Shown one piece after another: positions 11,221-21,580 of a stretch of DNA of 64,000 nt. Both the position numbers and the translations under genes were made by a program. The notes below the pieces were generated by a model. It saw only the letters and a program-made list of their open reading frames with translations, had not been told where the DNA came from and did not search any database. Source of the DNA: Plantago major (Eukaryota; Streptophyta; Magnoliopsida; Lamiales; Plantaginaceae); contig CM048839.1 of NCBI GenBank assembly GCA_026545765.1, positions 20,274,566 through 20,338,565 of the forward strand, written 5' to 3'. Every line of letters begins with the position of its first letter. The first letter of the stretch is position 1.

Positions 11221-11955
11221 CTACCTCACTTTCTTCTCACCTCTCTTCTTCCTCTCCCCATACAACTGAACCCACAAATTGGAAATCCACAACACACTAA
11301 CCGAAATCGCCATCCCAACGACGACAACCCACGAAACCCACACCCACCTAGGTATCACACCCTCCCCTTCCCCACTCACATAAAAGCTCACCATCCTGTA
11401 CACGAAATACGGCCCCAAAACACCCCTAACCACAGTATACAAGGCATAAAACGGAGGAGACAAATAATCAAACATCTTATCTGCAAACTCCGAATCGAAC
11501 CTTCTTGCACTGGCCAAGGTCCACAAATTCTGGCACAAACTGGTCACCTCAGCTAGAATGAGCAGCACCAAAATCGCAAACGCCCCGTGGAACACGAGGT
11601 ACCGGCAGGTGAGAAAGACGAAAAGGGTAGCGAGATGGTGACCGATGAAGAGGATATCAGAAGGGTAAAATAGTAAATAGTGGACAAGATCCATTAGAAA
11701 ATAGGCAATGCTGTATTCGAGAACTAGGTTTTGGAGAGGAGTATTTGGGGAATGGAAATTCCGGGCCGGGTCGGAGAATATGGCCCGAAAGGCGAGGAAA
11801 ACGGCGGGCGTGCCATGGGCGAGGGATATTGCGCAGCTGGAAGCTTCGGGCCGGAGCTTTCGAGCCCAATTGCGGAAAATTAGGAAATAGGCGGTGAGGT
11901 AAAGGGTGAAGTAGCCGGTGAAGAAGAAAGGGAGAGGGTTTTGTTGGAGATTCAT
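11221..11955 (-). CDS. TLC-domain membrane protein (At5g14285-like)
   Basis: Intronless gene of 244 residues. TLC-domain proteins (TRAM, LAG1, CLN8 type) are multi-pass membrane proteins, mostly of the ER, linked to lipid sensing or synthesis; the role of this plant subgroup is not settled. Hydrophobic segments are seen at about residues 8-27, 41-60, 78-97, 101-121, 124-145, 165-188 and 203-225. IGHHLATLFVFLTCRYLVFH at 104-123 carries the histidine pair typical of the family. The C-terminus ends KKVR, which fits a KKxx ER-retrieval signal. The start at 11955 is the first ATG and gives the length expected for this subgroup. The upstream region is short, since a LINE begins about 420 bp away. 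Overlapping open frames on the + strand are shadows. Confidence 0.88.
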   Translation of the reverse strand: MNLQQNPLPFFFTGYFTLYLTAYFLIFRNWARKLRPEASSCAISLAHGTPAVFLAFRAIFSDPARNFHSPNTPLQNLVLEYSIAYFLMDLVHYLLFYPSDILFIGHHLATLFVFLTCRYLVFHGAFAILVLLILAEVTSLCQNLWTLASARRFDSEFADKMFDYLSPPFYALYTVVRGVLGPYFVYRMVSFYVSGEGEGVIPRWVWVSWVVVVGMAISVSVLWISNLWVQLYGERKKRGEKKVR

Positions 11956-12370
11956 GATGAAATTGAATTGATGAATGATTGAATTGCTGATATGATTGTG
12001 TTTGTGTGTGTATGTATGTATATTCGGTAGAGAGGTTGGGAAATTGAAATTGAATTGGTTGAAACTTTGGTGGGAAAAGGGAGCTGGAAATTGTAGTTCT
12101 CGAGGAGATTTGGAGAAGAAACTTGTGAGTGATTAATGGTGATGATGAAGAGAGATGATAGATTCTCTGGTTTTCCTTAAAGTTTGTCAGAGACGATTGT
12201 TATATCAGAGAAACCACAGATTTAACGAAGACGAGAAAGAGATTGGTTAACTCATTCACGAAGTCTTCCTGTATTTATTAGTAAGAGACTCGAGAGACGA
12301 AACGATGTTATTAAGGAGCTCTTCTGTATTGGATGGAATTAGTGTTGGATTATATTACATGAAGGATTTG
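11956..12370. other. Upstream region of the TLC gene
   Basis: About 415 bp between the TLC start codon and the LINE. It includes CT-rich and GT-rich runs ('tgtgtttgtgtgtgtatgta' near 11998 on the + strand) that would sit in the 5' UTR. No clear TATA box could be fixed. Confidence 0.4.
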
Positions 12371-15300
12371 AGGATATTTTTTGGAAAGATAGAACGCATC
12401 TTATTGATACCAAAAAACAAAGACGATACGTTTGAAGTAACGAAAGTTCGAGCCCAAAACTATGACATAACTAGTAAAACATAGATAAACTCACAAAAAC
12501 TAAGCTAGAAGACTGATCACTGCCGCAGCCCTCCTGTTGCTACATCGCAAGGTTGTGTTGTATTCAATCGCTCGTATAGTAGCATGTGTATCCAGTTCCC
12601 GGTTCTGGAAGATCTTCTCATTTCGTGCTTGCCAAATATGATAGAATGTTTACGCGAAAGACCGGAAAACGATTGCCTTACCACCATTGCCCTTAGACAT
12701 TCTTTGAACCATGTAATCATATGCTGCCAATTCGTGATGTGGGGATGGGAGAGTCGCAGCCAAGTCAACCCGCCTTGAAAGATTCTATAAGTGATCTGAC
12801 ATTGGAAGAATAGATGTTCTATCGACTCTGTTGGTCCAGATAACGGCAAAGTAAAAGTCTAGGGGGGGGGGGGGGTGAATAGTCTTTTAAAACTTTTGTC
12901 GATAAAAACTACTTCTCAGATATCTGTGTAGATATCTGATACTTAGATTCAGAGCGCGGAAGACTTAAGATAGATAAGTGCAGAAACAATTAAAGTGTGT
13001 GTGTGTTCTTTGAAATGTAAGTACAGAAAAGTAAATAACACAGCAAGTATAGTGGTATCTGGAGGTGGCGTAATCCCCCAACTAATCCACTTCGGTCTTC
13101 CAAAGACCTAGAATTCACTAGAATAGATAATTGAGGTCACCTTACAAAAATCCTATTCTAAGATTCCTTAAACAAATGGTTCCCAAATGTTCCCCGAGTT
13201 GTTCCCGGCTTTCACACCAAGTACTTCTGTACTTTCGAAACCTTTTTGAGCTATTCCCTAGCTTCCCAAGCTAAGTACTTCCTGTGCTCAATAACCTTGG
13301 AGTTATTCCTTAGTTTCTCAAATTAAGTACTTCCTGTACTCCACGCCAGTGATGGTGTTGGTTTTGGTTTGAGTTGTCAGATGAGCTTCTTTGTTAACTT
13401 TTCAGTTAATCAGATAGCTCTGTGAATCAAGTATACTTAATACATTTTTCAATGTATGGTATCTTGTTCTTTTTACTGACCCAAGTCTTAGATAAATGTT
13501 CAAGAGAATGAATCTAAGATACTTGATCTTTTGATTCAACTCTTTCACAGATAGCTGTGCTTGTTTAGGATCAGGACACTTAGAACTTTAGTGCTACTTA
13601 AGATCAGGAGCTTTGGTCGCAACAGAAAGCTTTGAGGATAAGTAGTTTGCTTGAGAGAATATGTTCGTGTAAATGTTGTTCAGTTCAGCGTGTCTTCTCT
13701 AGCAGTCTAAGTGTTGATATTTATAGATGAATTTGAATGCCGTTGAATAGTATCCGTTAGGCTTAAATCAAATTCAAACTATTGATATCTGTGTAATCTT
13801 TATGTGAGTTTGTCTTCTTCTTCAGAAGGTACCGTTGCTTTTGTTCAGACATCTATGTCCGTGCATTAAATGCATTGTACTATACTTTTTGTCCTGTAGT
13901 GCCAACGGAACTATGCTTTGTATCAGAGACTTAACTTTATCAGTTTTCTCTGAGTTTTAGCATGTCCTTACCTTTAACTTCAGATACCACTTTTATTGAA
14001 ACAACTTTGTTTGCAATATATATTTCTTTATCAGAAATGTGGTTTAAAGCTCAAGGTATCTGAGTGCAGATATCTGTGGACACTTTCCTTGTTTTCCAGA
14101 TGGACCTCTTGACTTCTCAGATATCTCTTGTGACATGATTTGTTTAGCAATCATTCGCGTCTTCAAGAAATATGGCCAAGGTATCTGCAAAACTATTTCA
14201 GTAATCTTGTGCAGTTTCTTCAAATCTTCAATGTCGTTGAACTTGTTCAGCTTGGATGTCTTCTTCTTGGTCTTCTCTTCATAAAATAAAAATTACATTT
14301 TGAGACCTAACATCCTATACAAGATTAGCTAGACTATCATACTTAGTGGGTTTTCTCTTTTACAATTTTCAAGTGAACCAAGAGTACTAATCACCTTTCT
14401 GAGACTAAGATAAGTCATCATGTTGCTGATCAAAATCTAAACAGATATTTCTAACAAAATATCTAACAAATTTCCTAACAGACTCAGTTCCATCGCAAAA
14501 GCTACAATTACCGTCCGTATGGATGCCAAAGAAAGCGAGACGGTCCTTCGTCGCTAGCCTTCCATGCATAGCTAGCCACAAGATGAAAACCGCCTTTGGT
14601 CTTGCGTAGTTACGGATGATTAAGTCACACCACTCGACTCTGCTTGAGTTACCCCGTAAGAACTTGTAGATGGCCCGTGTGGAGAACTCCGGGGCAGTAA
14701 TTTGAGTATTCCATTCATGTGTATCCTGGATAACATCGCGAACACGGAGGATCGCTTTAATGATCGTGGAGCTGCAAGCCGGCACCCTCCAATCCTCCAT
14801 CTCTTGGTGTTTTATGTAGTAACTATGAATCCATCGCACCCATAGAGAGTCTGCCTTTGTTTGAATTTTCCACAGAAGTTTTGAGATAAGGTTGAATTCC
14901 ACGCCTGGAGATTTATGATATTCAAGCCTCCACAATACCTGGGAGTGCAGGCTTGCTTCCATGACACAAGAGCCTTGTGATAGTTACCATCTTTGCCGCG
15001 CCAAAGAAAGCTTCGACAAATGCGTTGGATGTGGTCTAATACAACTTTTTGGAAAGGGAAACACAGAACGATGGCGACAATGGCTGTGATTACACTCTTT
15101 ATGAGCTGTTCCCGACCAGCATAGCTCAAAAGTCTCGTCGTCTAGTGCTTCATGCGACCCAGAATACGATCAAGGAGAGGTTGATACTGCTGTATGGATA
15201 GTCTTCGATGGGAGAGGGGCACTCCAAGGTAACGTACTGGGAGGGAACCAGCAACAAACCCGGAGACGGTCAGAAGGTGCTGTTGTTCCGTAGCTGAGAG

Positions 15301-15950
15301 GCCGCCGAAGAAGACTTTCGTCTTCACACGATTGGCCTGTAACCCGCTTGCCTCCGAGAAATGATGAAGCTGCTGCATCATTAATTGGATCGATCGTTCA
15401 TCACCTCGCATAAAGAGCATTAGATCATTCGCAAAGCAAAGATTAGTAATATGCAGTTTATCACACTTTGGGTGAAAATTGAAATCTGGAACTGCTCGTA
15501 ATTTCTGTAGACAACGGTGCAGGTATTCCATGACTAGAACAAATAGAAAAGGCGAGATCGGGTCACCCTGTCTCAATCCCCGGCGAGCTTTAAGTAGCTT
15601 TGAAGGAACACCATTAATGACATACCTGTACGATACCGTCCTGACACATCACATAATCCATTTCACGAACGGCAGAGGGAATCCAAGCTCCTTCATAATC
15701 ACCTCTAAAGCATCCCAATCGACCGTATCATAAGCCTTGTGCAAGTCCATCGGTACCATACAACGAGGGGAGATGCCTTTCCTATTGTACCCCCTCACAA
15801 GTTCCTGCGCTAGTAAGATATTGTCCTGAATAATCTTCCCCGGTAGAAAAGCAGACTGACTCTCATCAACAATGCTATTAATCACACTTCCTAGACGATT
15901 TGTGAGGATTTTTGATATAATCTTGTAGATGGTCGTACAACAAGGATATT
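12371..15950 (-). mobile_element. 5'-truncated L1-like LINE with target duplication
   Basis: Non-LTR retrotransposon on the - strand, body about 12379-15942. Reading from its 5' side, open fragments encode reverse transcriptase ([66 protein letters not shown]), the thumb (SYAGREQLIKSV, SFLWRG) and the C-terminal zf-RVT domain (RPKAVFILWLAMHGRLATKD, then SIEHLFFQC). The catalytic box reads FAND where active L1 elements have FADD, and several frame changes and stops are present, so it is dead. It has lost its 5' half. 'aggatatt' occurs at 12371-12378, next to the short A-rich tail, and again at 15943-15950, fitting a target-site duplication. A solo copia LTR splits the zf-RVT part. Confidence 0.85.
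12829..14480 (-). mobile_element. Solo LTR of a SIRE-like Ty1-copia element
   Basis: A 1652-bp fossil LTR running TGTTGGTCCAG to CCTAACA (as read on +). It matches the LTRs at 42104, 46421 and 60818, all of about 1615 bp. It is flanked by the 5-bp duplication gactc (12824-12828 and 14481-14485), with no internal element sequence, so it is a solo LTR left by recombination between the two LTRs of one insertion. It sits inside the LINE and is therefore younger than it. A run of 14 G lies 33 bp from its left end. Confidence 0.95.
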
Positions 15951-16635
15951 AAAATAACTATTATGACGTTTGGTACACTTATAAATCTTATGCAAAAACT
16001 ATTTATTTTAGAAATATTGTGACAAATTTGCACCCATAATTGGTAAATTTATCACTAATTACTAACTTTCCACCAATTATATTTGGTGATATGTTTAATC
16101 CTTTCTCATAAGTATCAATCTCTCCATTTTTTTTGGAGATTGATATATGCCAATAATACCGGACCTGCATGATTTAATGCACTTAACCCTGTAATAAATA
16201 ACCTTTACTAAACACCATATTAAGATGGATAAGTTATGTTAATATGCCATAATTTGTTCTAATATAACTTAGAGAACGTGTACAATTGTGCACGTGAAAA
16301 TTCACGTGCCATGCCAAATAGATGAGTGTCTCATATTAAAATTATTTATGTATGACATAGACAATATAATATATATTTAAACTTATAATTAGTTATAAAT
16401 TCAATTATAATATAAAAATATGTTATATGAGTTATTAATGAAAATATAAGCTCTGGTGATTATAATGGGTGGGAGTAGTGGGAGATGATTTACAGCTCCC
16501 TTCTTTTTTCTTTTTCTTTTTAGCTTTATTTTTATATATGAAATCTGGAGTCAAAATTAATTTAATTTGTCAAAATTAAATTGATTGGTGTAACAACTAC
16601 CTTTGGGTAGTTCTCTTTTAGAATAGTAAATATAA

Positions 16636-16637
<2 letters not shown>
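15951..16637. other. AT-rich spacer without a gene
   Basis: No open frame or repeat structure of note is seen, apart from short A/T runs. Confidence 0.4.

Positions 16638-16683
<46 letters not shown>
16638..16683. repeat. (TA)n microsatellite
   Basis: About 45 bases of alternating T and A. Confidence 0.95.
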
Positions 16684-16686
<3 letters not shown>

Positions 16687-16709
16687 GTAAAGTACAATGG
16701 TCTAAACCT

Positions 16710-17545
16710 CACCAGATCCATTCAGTCCTAGGTGGAATTTTGTGGAATTAGTTACATTTTAATCGGTATATATTTCAATGTTATTTTTGGTATGTTGACT
16801 GCATATATAATTTTTATTAAATCTCATACTTCCTCCGTCCCGGTTTCATCTTCCCGCGGACCCGGGCACAAGTTTTAAAAGAAAAGTGAATAAAATAGGA
16901 GAGATGGTGATAAAGTAGGAAAGAGAGTGAATAAAGTATAACAAATAGTGAATAAAGTAGGAGACAGTGTATAAAGTAGCTAGGAGATAGATTTTCCATT
17001 TAAGGAATGAGAAGTTGAAGTTGGGACGAACCAAAATGGAATGCGAGAAGATGAAACTGGGACGGAGGGAGTATAACTTTATCTACAAAAATCCGAAAAA
17101 TATATTGAACATATATTTAAATTCGACGTGACAAAACGAATCCATAGACACCAATCTTGAATACTATTATTAATTATTTTAACCAGTATATATTTCATTG
17201 TTATTTTTGGTATGTTGAATGTATATATAGTTTTTATTAAATCTCATATAACTTTATCTACAACAATCCGAAAAATATTTTGAACATATATTTGAATTCC
17301 CCATGACAAGACGAATCCATATACACCAATTTTGAATACTGTTACACCCGATTCATTCAGTCCTACATGGAATTTTGTATATTTAGTTCTATTTTAGCCC
17401 GTATATATTTCATTGTTATCTTTTGTATATTAACTGTATAAATAGTTTTTATTAAATATCATATAACTTTATCTACAAAAATCCAAAAAATATTTTGAAC
17501 ATATATTTGAATTCGCCACGACAAGACGAATCCATATACACCTGA
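16710..17545. repeat. Three decayed copies of a ~160-200 bp AT-rich repeat
   Basis: Copies at about 16710-17150 (split by a MITE), 17178-17340 and 17345-17545 share 'tatatatttcattgttat', 'tttttattaaatctcatata', 'ttgaacatatatttgaattc' and 'gacgaatccatatacacc'. A fourth, more distant copy lies at 18265-18415. Copies 1 and 3 also share 'attcagtcctaggtggaatt'-like starts. The unit is noncoding and its origin unknown. Confidence 0.8.
16829..17071. mobile_element. Stowaway-like MITE inside a repeat copy
   Basis: A 243-bp element with inverted ends (CTTCCTCCGTCCCGG at the left, ctgggacggagggag at the right) and TA on both sides. The neighbouring repeat copy at about 17235-17255 keeps the unfilled site with a single TA, which confirms the boundaries. 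It contains several degenerate repeats of 'gtgaataaagtag'. Confidence 0.93.
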
Positions 17546-17656
17546 TTGTTTTAGGGTTTATATTATCAGTTGGGTGTTCTTATATAATATAATATGATAT
17601 AATATAATATATAAAGTTGATGAGTTAAATCCCACAAGATTCATTCAAATTCCAAC

Positions 17657-18153
17657 CATCCTACTTGAAATTTTGATAGGGTTGAGCAGAGTCTGAATAG
17701 GGGGACGTATTAGTGTTGTTACGAGGGATCATGAGGGCAAGGTTATTGCTAGCCATCCTACTTGAAATTTTGATACGGTTGAGCAGAGTCCAAATAGGGA
17801 GACGTATTAGTGTTGTTACGAGGGATCATGAGGGCCAGGTTATTGCTTGGTGACAAAATTTTATGTCTTATTGTTGCTGAAGGTTGGCTAACCAAATTTA
17901 TAACTAAATTTGTTCGAGATTTTGAGTGGCAACATGTAGTAAATGAAAGATATTGTTCTTTGGTGATTAAATCGACAAATTTTAGCTTTGACCCCTTTGT
18001 TTCACTTTTCAAAGAAATTCAGGTATCTGATAAAGAATTTTATTCCATGAAGTTTTGTCAGGTTAAATGTGAGACTAACGTTTTAGCACATAGATTATCA
18101 GTTGGATGTTTTTATGATGATGTTGGTTTGGTAGATTTGTATTATCCATACTA
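17657..18153 (+). pseudogene. RNase H-like (RVT_3 type) relic with a 97-bp tandem duplication
   Basis: The open stretch around 17698-17750 reads GRISVVTRDHEGKVIA, which fits the second strand of plant RVT_3 RNase H domains. The same 97 bp is repeated at 17754-17850. Downstream, the frame from about 17870 to 18153 contains GWLTKF, a middle part with NFSFDPFVSLFKEI, and CETNVLAHRLS, which matches the closing 'N.vAHrLA' motif of RVT_3. Stops between the parts show it is broken. Such domains occur at the 3' end of plant LINEs and as stray gene fragments; no reverse transcriptase is seen next to it. Assignment is by motif only. Confidence 0.55.
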
Positions 18154-19726
18154 AGATCGTTATGTGGGGGAGCACATACCACCTCAGGGGTTGTCTCGAT
18201 TAATTTATTTTGTCCTCCCATTTCTATTTATTATTAAACGTAAACTATATCGCGGCATCGCCACGAAATGGAATTAGTTGCATTTTCAGCCAATATATCT
18301 TTCACTATTTTTTTTTATATATTGGTTGCATATATAGTATAAATTTATATACAAAACTTCGAAAAATATTTTGAACATATATTTAAATTCATCGTGCCAA
18401 GACGAATTCATTTAAAACTTTTCGACTATATGACACGCATGTTTTTATAAAGTCGGCTAACAACAATATTATCTATTATAATGGTGTATTTAAATACAAC
18501 TCTACGCATATTCTTCTCGAGTTGTTATTTTTTATTTGATATGGATCAAGATAAATTTGATGTTTCTATTTTTTACAATTGGCTCCATCAGATGGGGTTG
18601 GAGTGGTTGCAAAATATTATTCTGGACATATTTAACTTGGATATGGGAGGAATACCTTTTATTTGTGATTCTTAAATGGCAGATCTGGTTGATGCAGAAA
18701 AATGCGCAGTCAAAGTTTACATTACACGACGGGATAAGGAAGAATAACCTTGACCACATGTTTGTCCCCACCATCACCTAAATTAGTTGAGTTATTGTTA
18801 TCATTGGCGAAATGTAGCAAAAGTATCTTGCGAATTAGTAGTAAATAAAATATAGGTGAGTAAATTGATGATGTATTATGTATATGAGCTTTATTATAAT
18901 TTAAATCTTTATATAGATCTCTCACTATTAAAAATAAAATATGACAACACTATATACCACTACATTATCCCATAATGATTTTTTTATATATTAAAAAAGA
19001 AGGAAAACTAAAAATTCTTACTTGATTAATCAATTGTATAATTAGCTAGGAACTTCGATCCAAACACTGGCCAAATGAATTTGTAAAGTTTGATTGGCAC
19101 AAGTCTACTAAAATGTTTTTTACAATCAAATGTTTACGACCTAAAAATGTAAATTTTTGATACTACTATAAACATAACAACAACTATCAATCTACAATAT
19201 TAAACCTACATATATCCAAATCATTTATCATTTATCTACATCTTCATACCCGGTATTGATTATCTGAAAATTCAGTTTGCCGTATTTTTTTTCTATTTTT
19301 TTTTACGTTTCAATTAGTGTTTCTCCAAATATGGAGGATGTTCCAAGCATAAAAGAAGTAGAAAAATACTAAATAATATAATCATTTAAGTAATAGTTAT
19401 CATGAAAATAAGTTTGAATGTACATATCCTACAAAATTAAAACATTTTGATATAATATATAGATGTTGATGAAGTAGATTATATACTCTAAGAGCAATAC
19501 TAAGCTAATCCAAGCATACGAGAATGAAACTCATACAACCTTATATAGTTTAACATCAGCGAACGTTTAAAGTGGTGTTAATTTGTATTCTATGGATGAA
19601 GTTTGATTTAAGGGATTTGCAATTTGATACATTTTCGTGTACCATCAAACCTTAGTTAGAAAAATTCTTAGACAATAAGATATTAAATTTCAAACCATAT
19701 GTGTATAAAGGATAAATAATTTCCTA
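18154..19726. other. AT-rich gene-free stretch
   Basis: Apart from the distant repeat copy at 18265-18415 nothing is recognised. Open frames at 18481-18781 lack any domain signature and lie in strongly AT-rich sequence. Confidence 0.45.
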
Positions 19727-19729
19727 TTA

Positions 19730-20211
19730 GGCTTCATTTGGTTTGAGGGAAAAGGAAAAAAATGGAGGAAAATATTCGGTCTGTTTGGGATAGAATTATC
19801 GTTCCATTTTAATTGAGTCAGACTTACTTTCGTATTTGATCATCCCATTATAATTGAGATTGTCATTGTGATTTTATAACTCAATTAACTCAAAACATAC
19901 ATAACAAACCTACAAAAACACTTATAACATTTTAATTTTATACCCAACACAAATTTGCACAACTCAATTAAAATTCAGTTATACCTCAATTAAAATTCTC
20001 TCAATTAAAGTTTCGTGCCAAACAGCCCGATTAATTGTTTTCCACCAAATTGGTATTTCTCAGGAAATTCTGGAAAATTTATAAAAATCTTTATCAAATA
20101 TATATATCTCCACAAAATAAAGAAAGTTGTTTTCCCCTCACATTTTCGAGGAAAATTTTATTTCCGTTACTCTTTTTCTTTTCTCCTATTTTCAATCAAA
20201 CCAAATGAGCC
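19730..20211. mobile_element. Tourist-like MITE (PIF/Harbinger type), host of a second MITE
   Basis: The outer element starts GGCTTCATTTGGTTTGA and ends in the inverted counterpart tcaaaccaaatgagcc. It is flanked by TTA at 19727-19729 and 20212-20214, the usual target duplication of Tourist elements. Its 482 bp include an inner insertion of 253 bp. Confidence 0.75.
19777..20029. mobile_element. Inner MITE nested in the Tourist-like element
   Basis: Inverted ends CGGTCTGTTTGGGA and tgccaaacagcccg, with subterminal 'caattaaaattc' repeats and matching ATT flanks (19774-19776 and 20030-20032). The 'CTGTTTGG' ends are common in plant PIF/Harbinger and hAT MITEs; a 3-bp duplication favours the first. 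Superfamily is uncertain. Confidence 0.65.
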
Positions 20212-20214
20212 TTA

Positions 20215-20634
20215 TAGATTCCAGAGCATACATTTTTCTTTACATGTTTACTAAGTTATTAGTTATGACAATTAACAAGAGCGAGGAACACTCTATATTG
20301 GTATTCCGTCATTTTACTTTTGAACGGGCCGGGTTCTATCCAACCTGAATTCAAACCCGTTTGGAATAATGATGTCCAGACTCGAACCCGTTCCATACCT
20401 CTGTGACAATACACAAACCGCAACATTTTATGGTTAAGTTAGTGAAGAGTCTTCGCGAGGGGTGGGTGCAAAAAAACCATCGTAACATTTGAAAATATAT
20501 ATGTTTGTAGAATAATAAATTTTGTGTGTGGTGGGGGGCATACCACCTCGTCAACCCGTTAACTACGTTGTAACTTTTGTATTTTATTTTATTTTGGTTT
20601 GGGTTGGAGTATAAGTTAGTAATTAATTAACGTG
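20215..20634. other. Spacer between MITE and gypsy element
   Basis: No gene, repeat or motif could be supported. Confidence 0.4.
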
Positions 20635-20639
20635 CTAAG

Positions 20640-21567
20640 TGTTGAGGGGTGACACCTCGAACACTAACCTAAACTATTACAAGTAACCTAGTCTAAGATC
20701 CGCCTCCAACTTGTAGTCCGGAGCAGTACCTGTCCGAGCTGAAGTACCTGAAAGGACTTGTGGGGGGGGGGGGGGGGTAGAAAGGGTTACCCGGATTGCG
20801 TATGTCAATCCGGTAAGAAACTTTACTCAAGATAGAGTTGGTAGCTCTCAATGTAATAGTTATGAGGAAGGTTATGATATCAATCAGACTTAGGGATTGT
20901 TACTTAGCAATTCTGACTTGGGGATTCTTTCTTACCTCAAGGTCTTGGACCTTGTGCTATATTTATAGAGACCATATACTTATGATGAGGTTCATAAGAT
21001 GATGCCAAGTGTATGATTCAGATTTGGACACCAATGCTACCTTTGGCCCATGGCCCAATAGTGAACAGTAATCCAGTACTAATTAATGGGCCATGGAGGG
21101 TAGTTTGGGCCTTTCCCTCTGAGAGTACTGCTCCGCACGTTGGGTCCGTGTAACTCCTTCGGAAAGATCCTTCTGCTTGGTTGATCTGCCCTTAGGTAAC
21201 TCAAGGCGTCCGAGCCTAGAGTTCCACGAAAGTATCTCAGTGGTTCTGTTATATACGTTTGGTCTTAATGCGATGGTGGCGTCCGAGATTATCTCGTCCG
21301 GTCCGTTTACATTCTAGGACTGACAGTTTGTGGTACTTGGAAGGACCATGTGACCTTTTGTCAGGTTCGGAAGTCATTCACCTAGCTTGGTCGGACTTAG
21401 CTGAGGTGGAATGTTGACTTGTAAATATTAGTTGACCTGAGATGGTTTCCCTTAGGTCGGACCATTTGAAGGTCGGACTAGCACTGGATTGGCTATCTCA
21501 GCCTTGATGCGCTCTAGGACACGCTCTACGGCGCCCTTAACGGATTGGACACATGTCCGTATCAACA
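20640..21567 (-). repeat. 3' LTR of the Tat-like element
   Basis: A 928-bp LTR with the terminal inverted motif TGTTGA/TCAACA. On the - strand a TATA-type box (tctataaatata, near 20957-20968) lies inside it, in the right orientation for the element's own promoter. A run of 16 G (+ strand) lies at 20762-20777. The 5 bp outside its end are ctaag; no partner copy remains. Confidence 0.8.
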
Positions 21568-21580
21568 TATGTCCCCTAGT
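21568..21580 (-). promoter_or_regulatory. Polypurine tract of the Tat-like element
   Basis: Directly inside the 3' LTR the - strand reads aactaggggacata, a purine-rich stretch where the family primes plus-strand DNA synthesis. Confidence 0.7.

Noticed and set aside
11209-11890. + strand open frames over the TLC gene
   Set aside because: Shadows; the - strand frame has the TLC domain and a full-length product.
18481-18781. Overlapping open frames on + of 64 and 81 codons
   Set aside because: AT-rich frames without motifs; not supported as coding.
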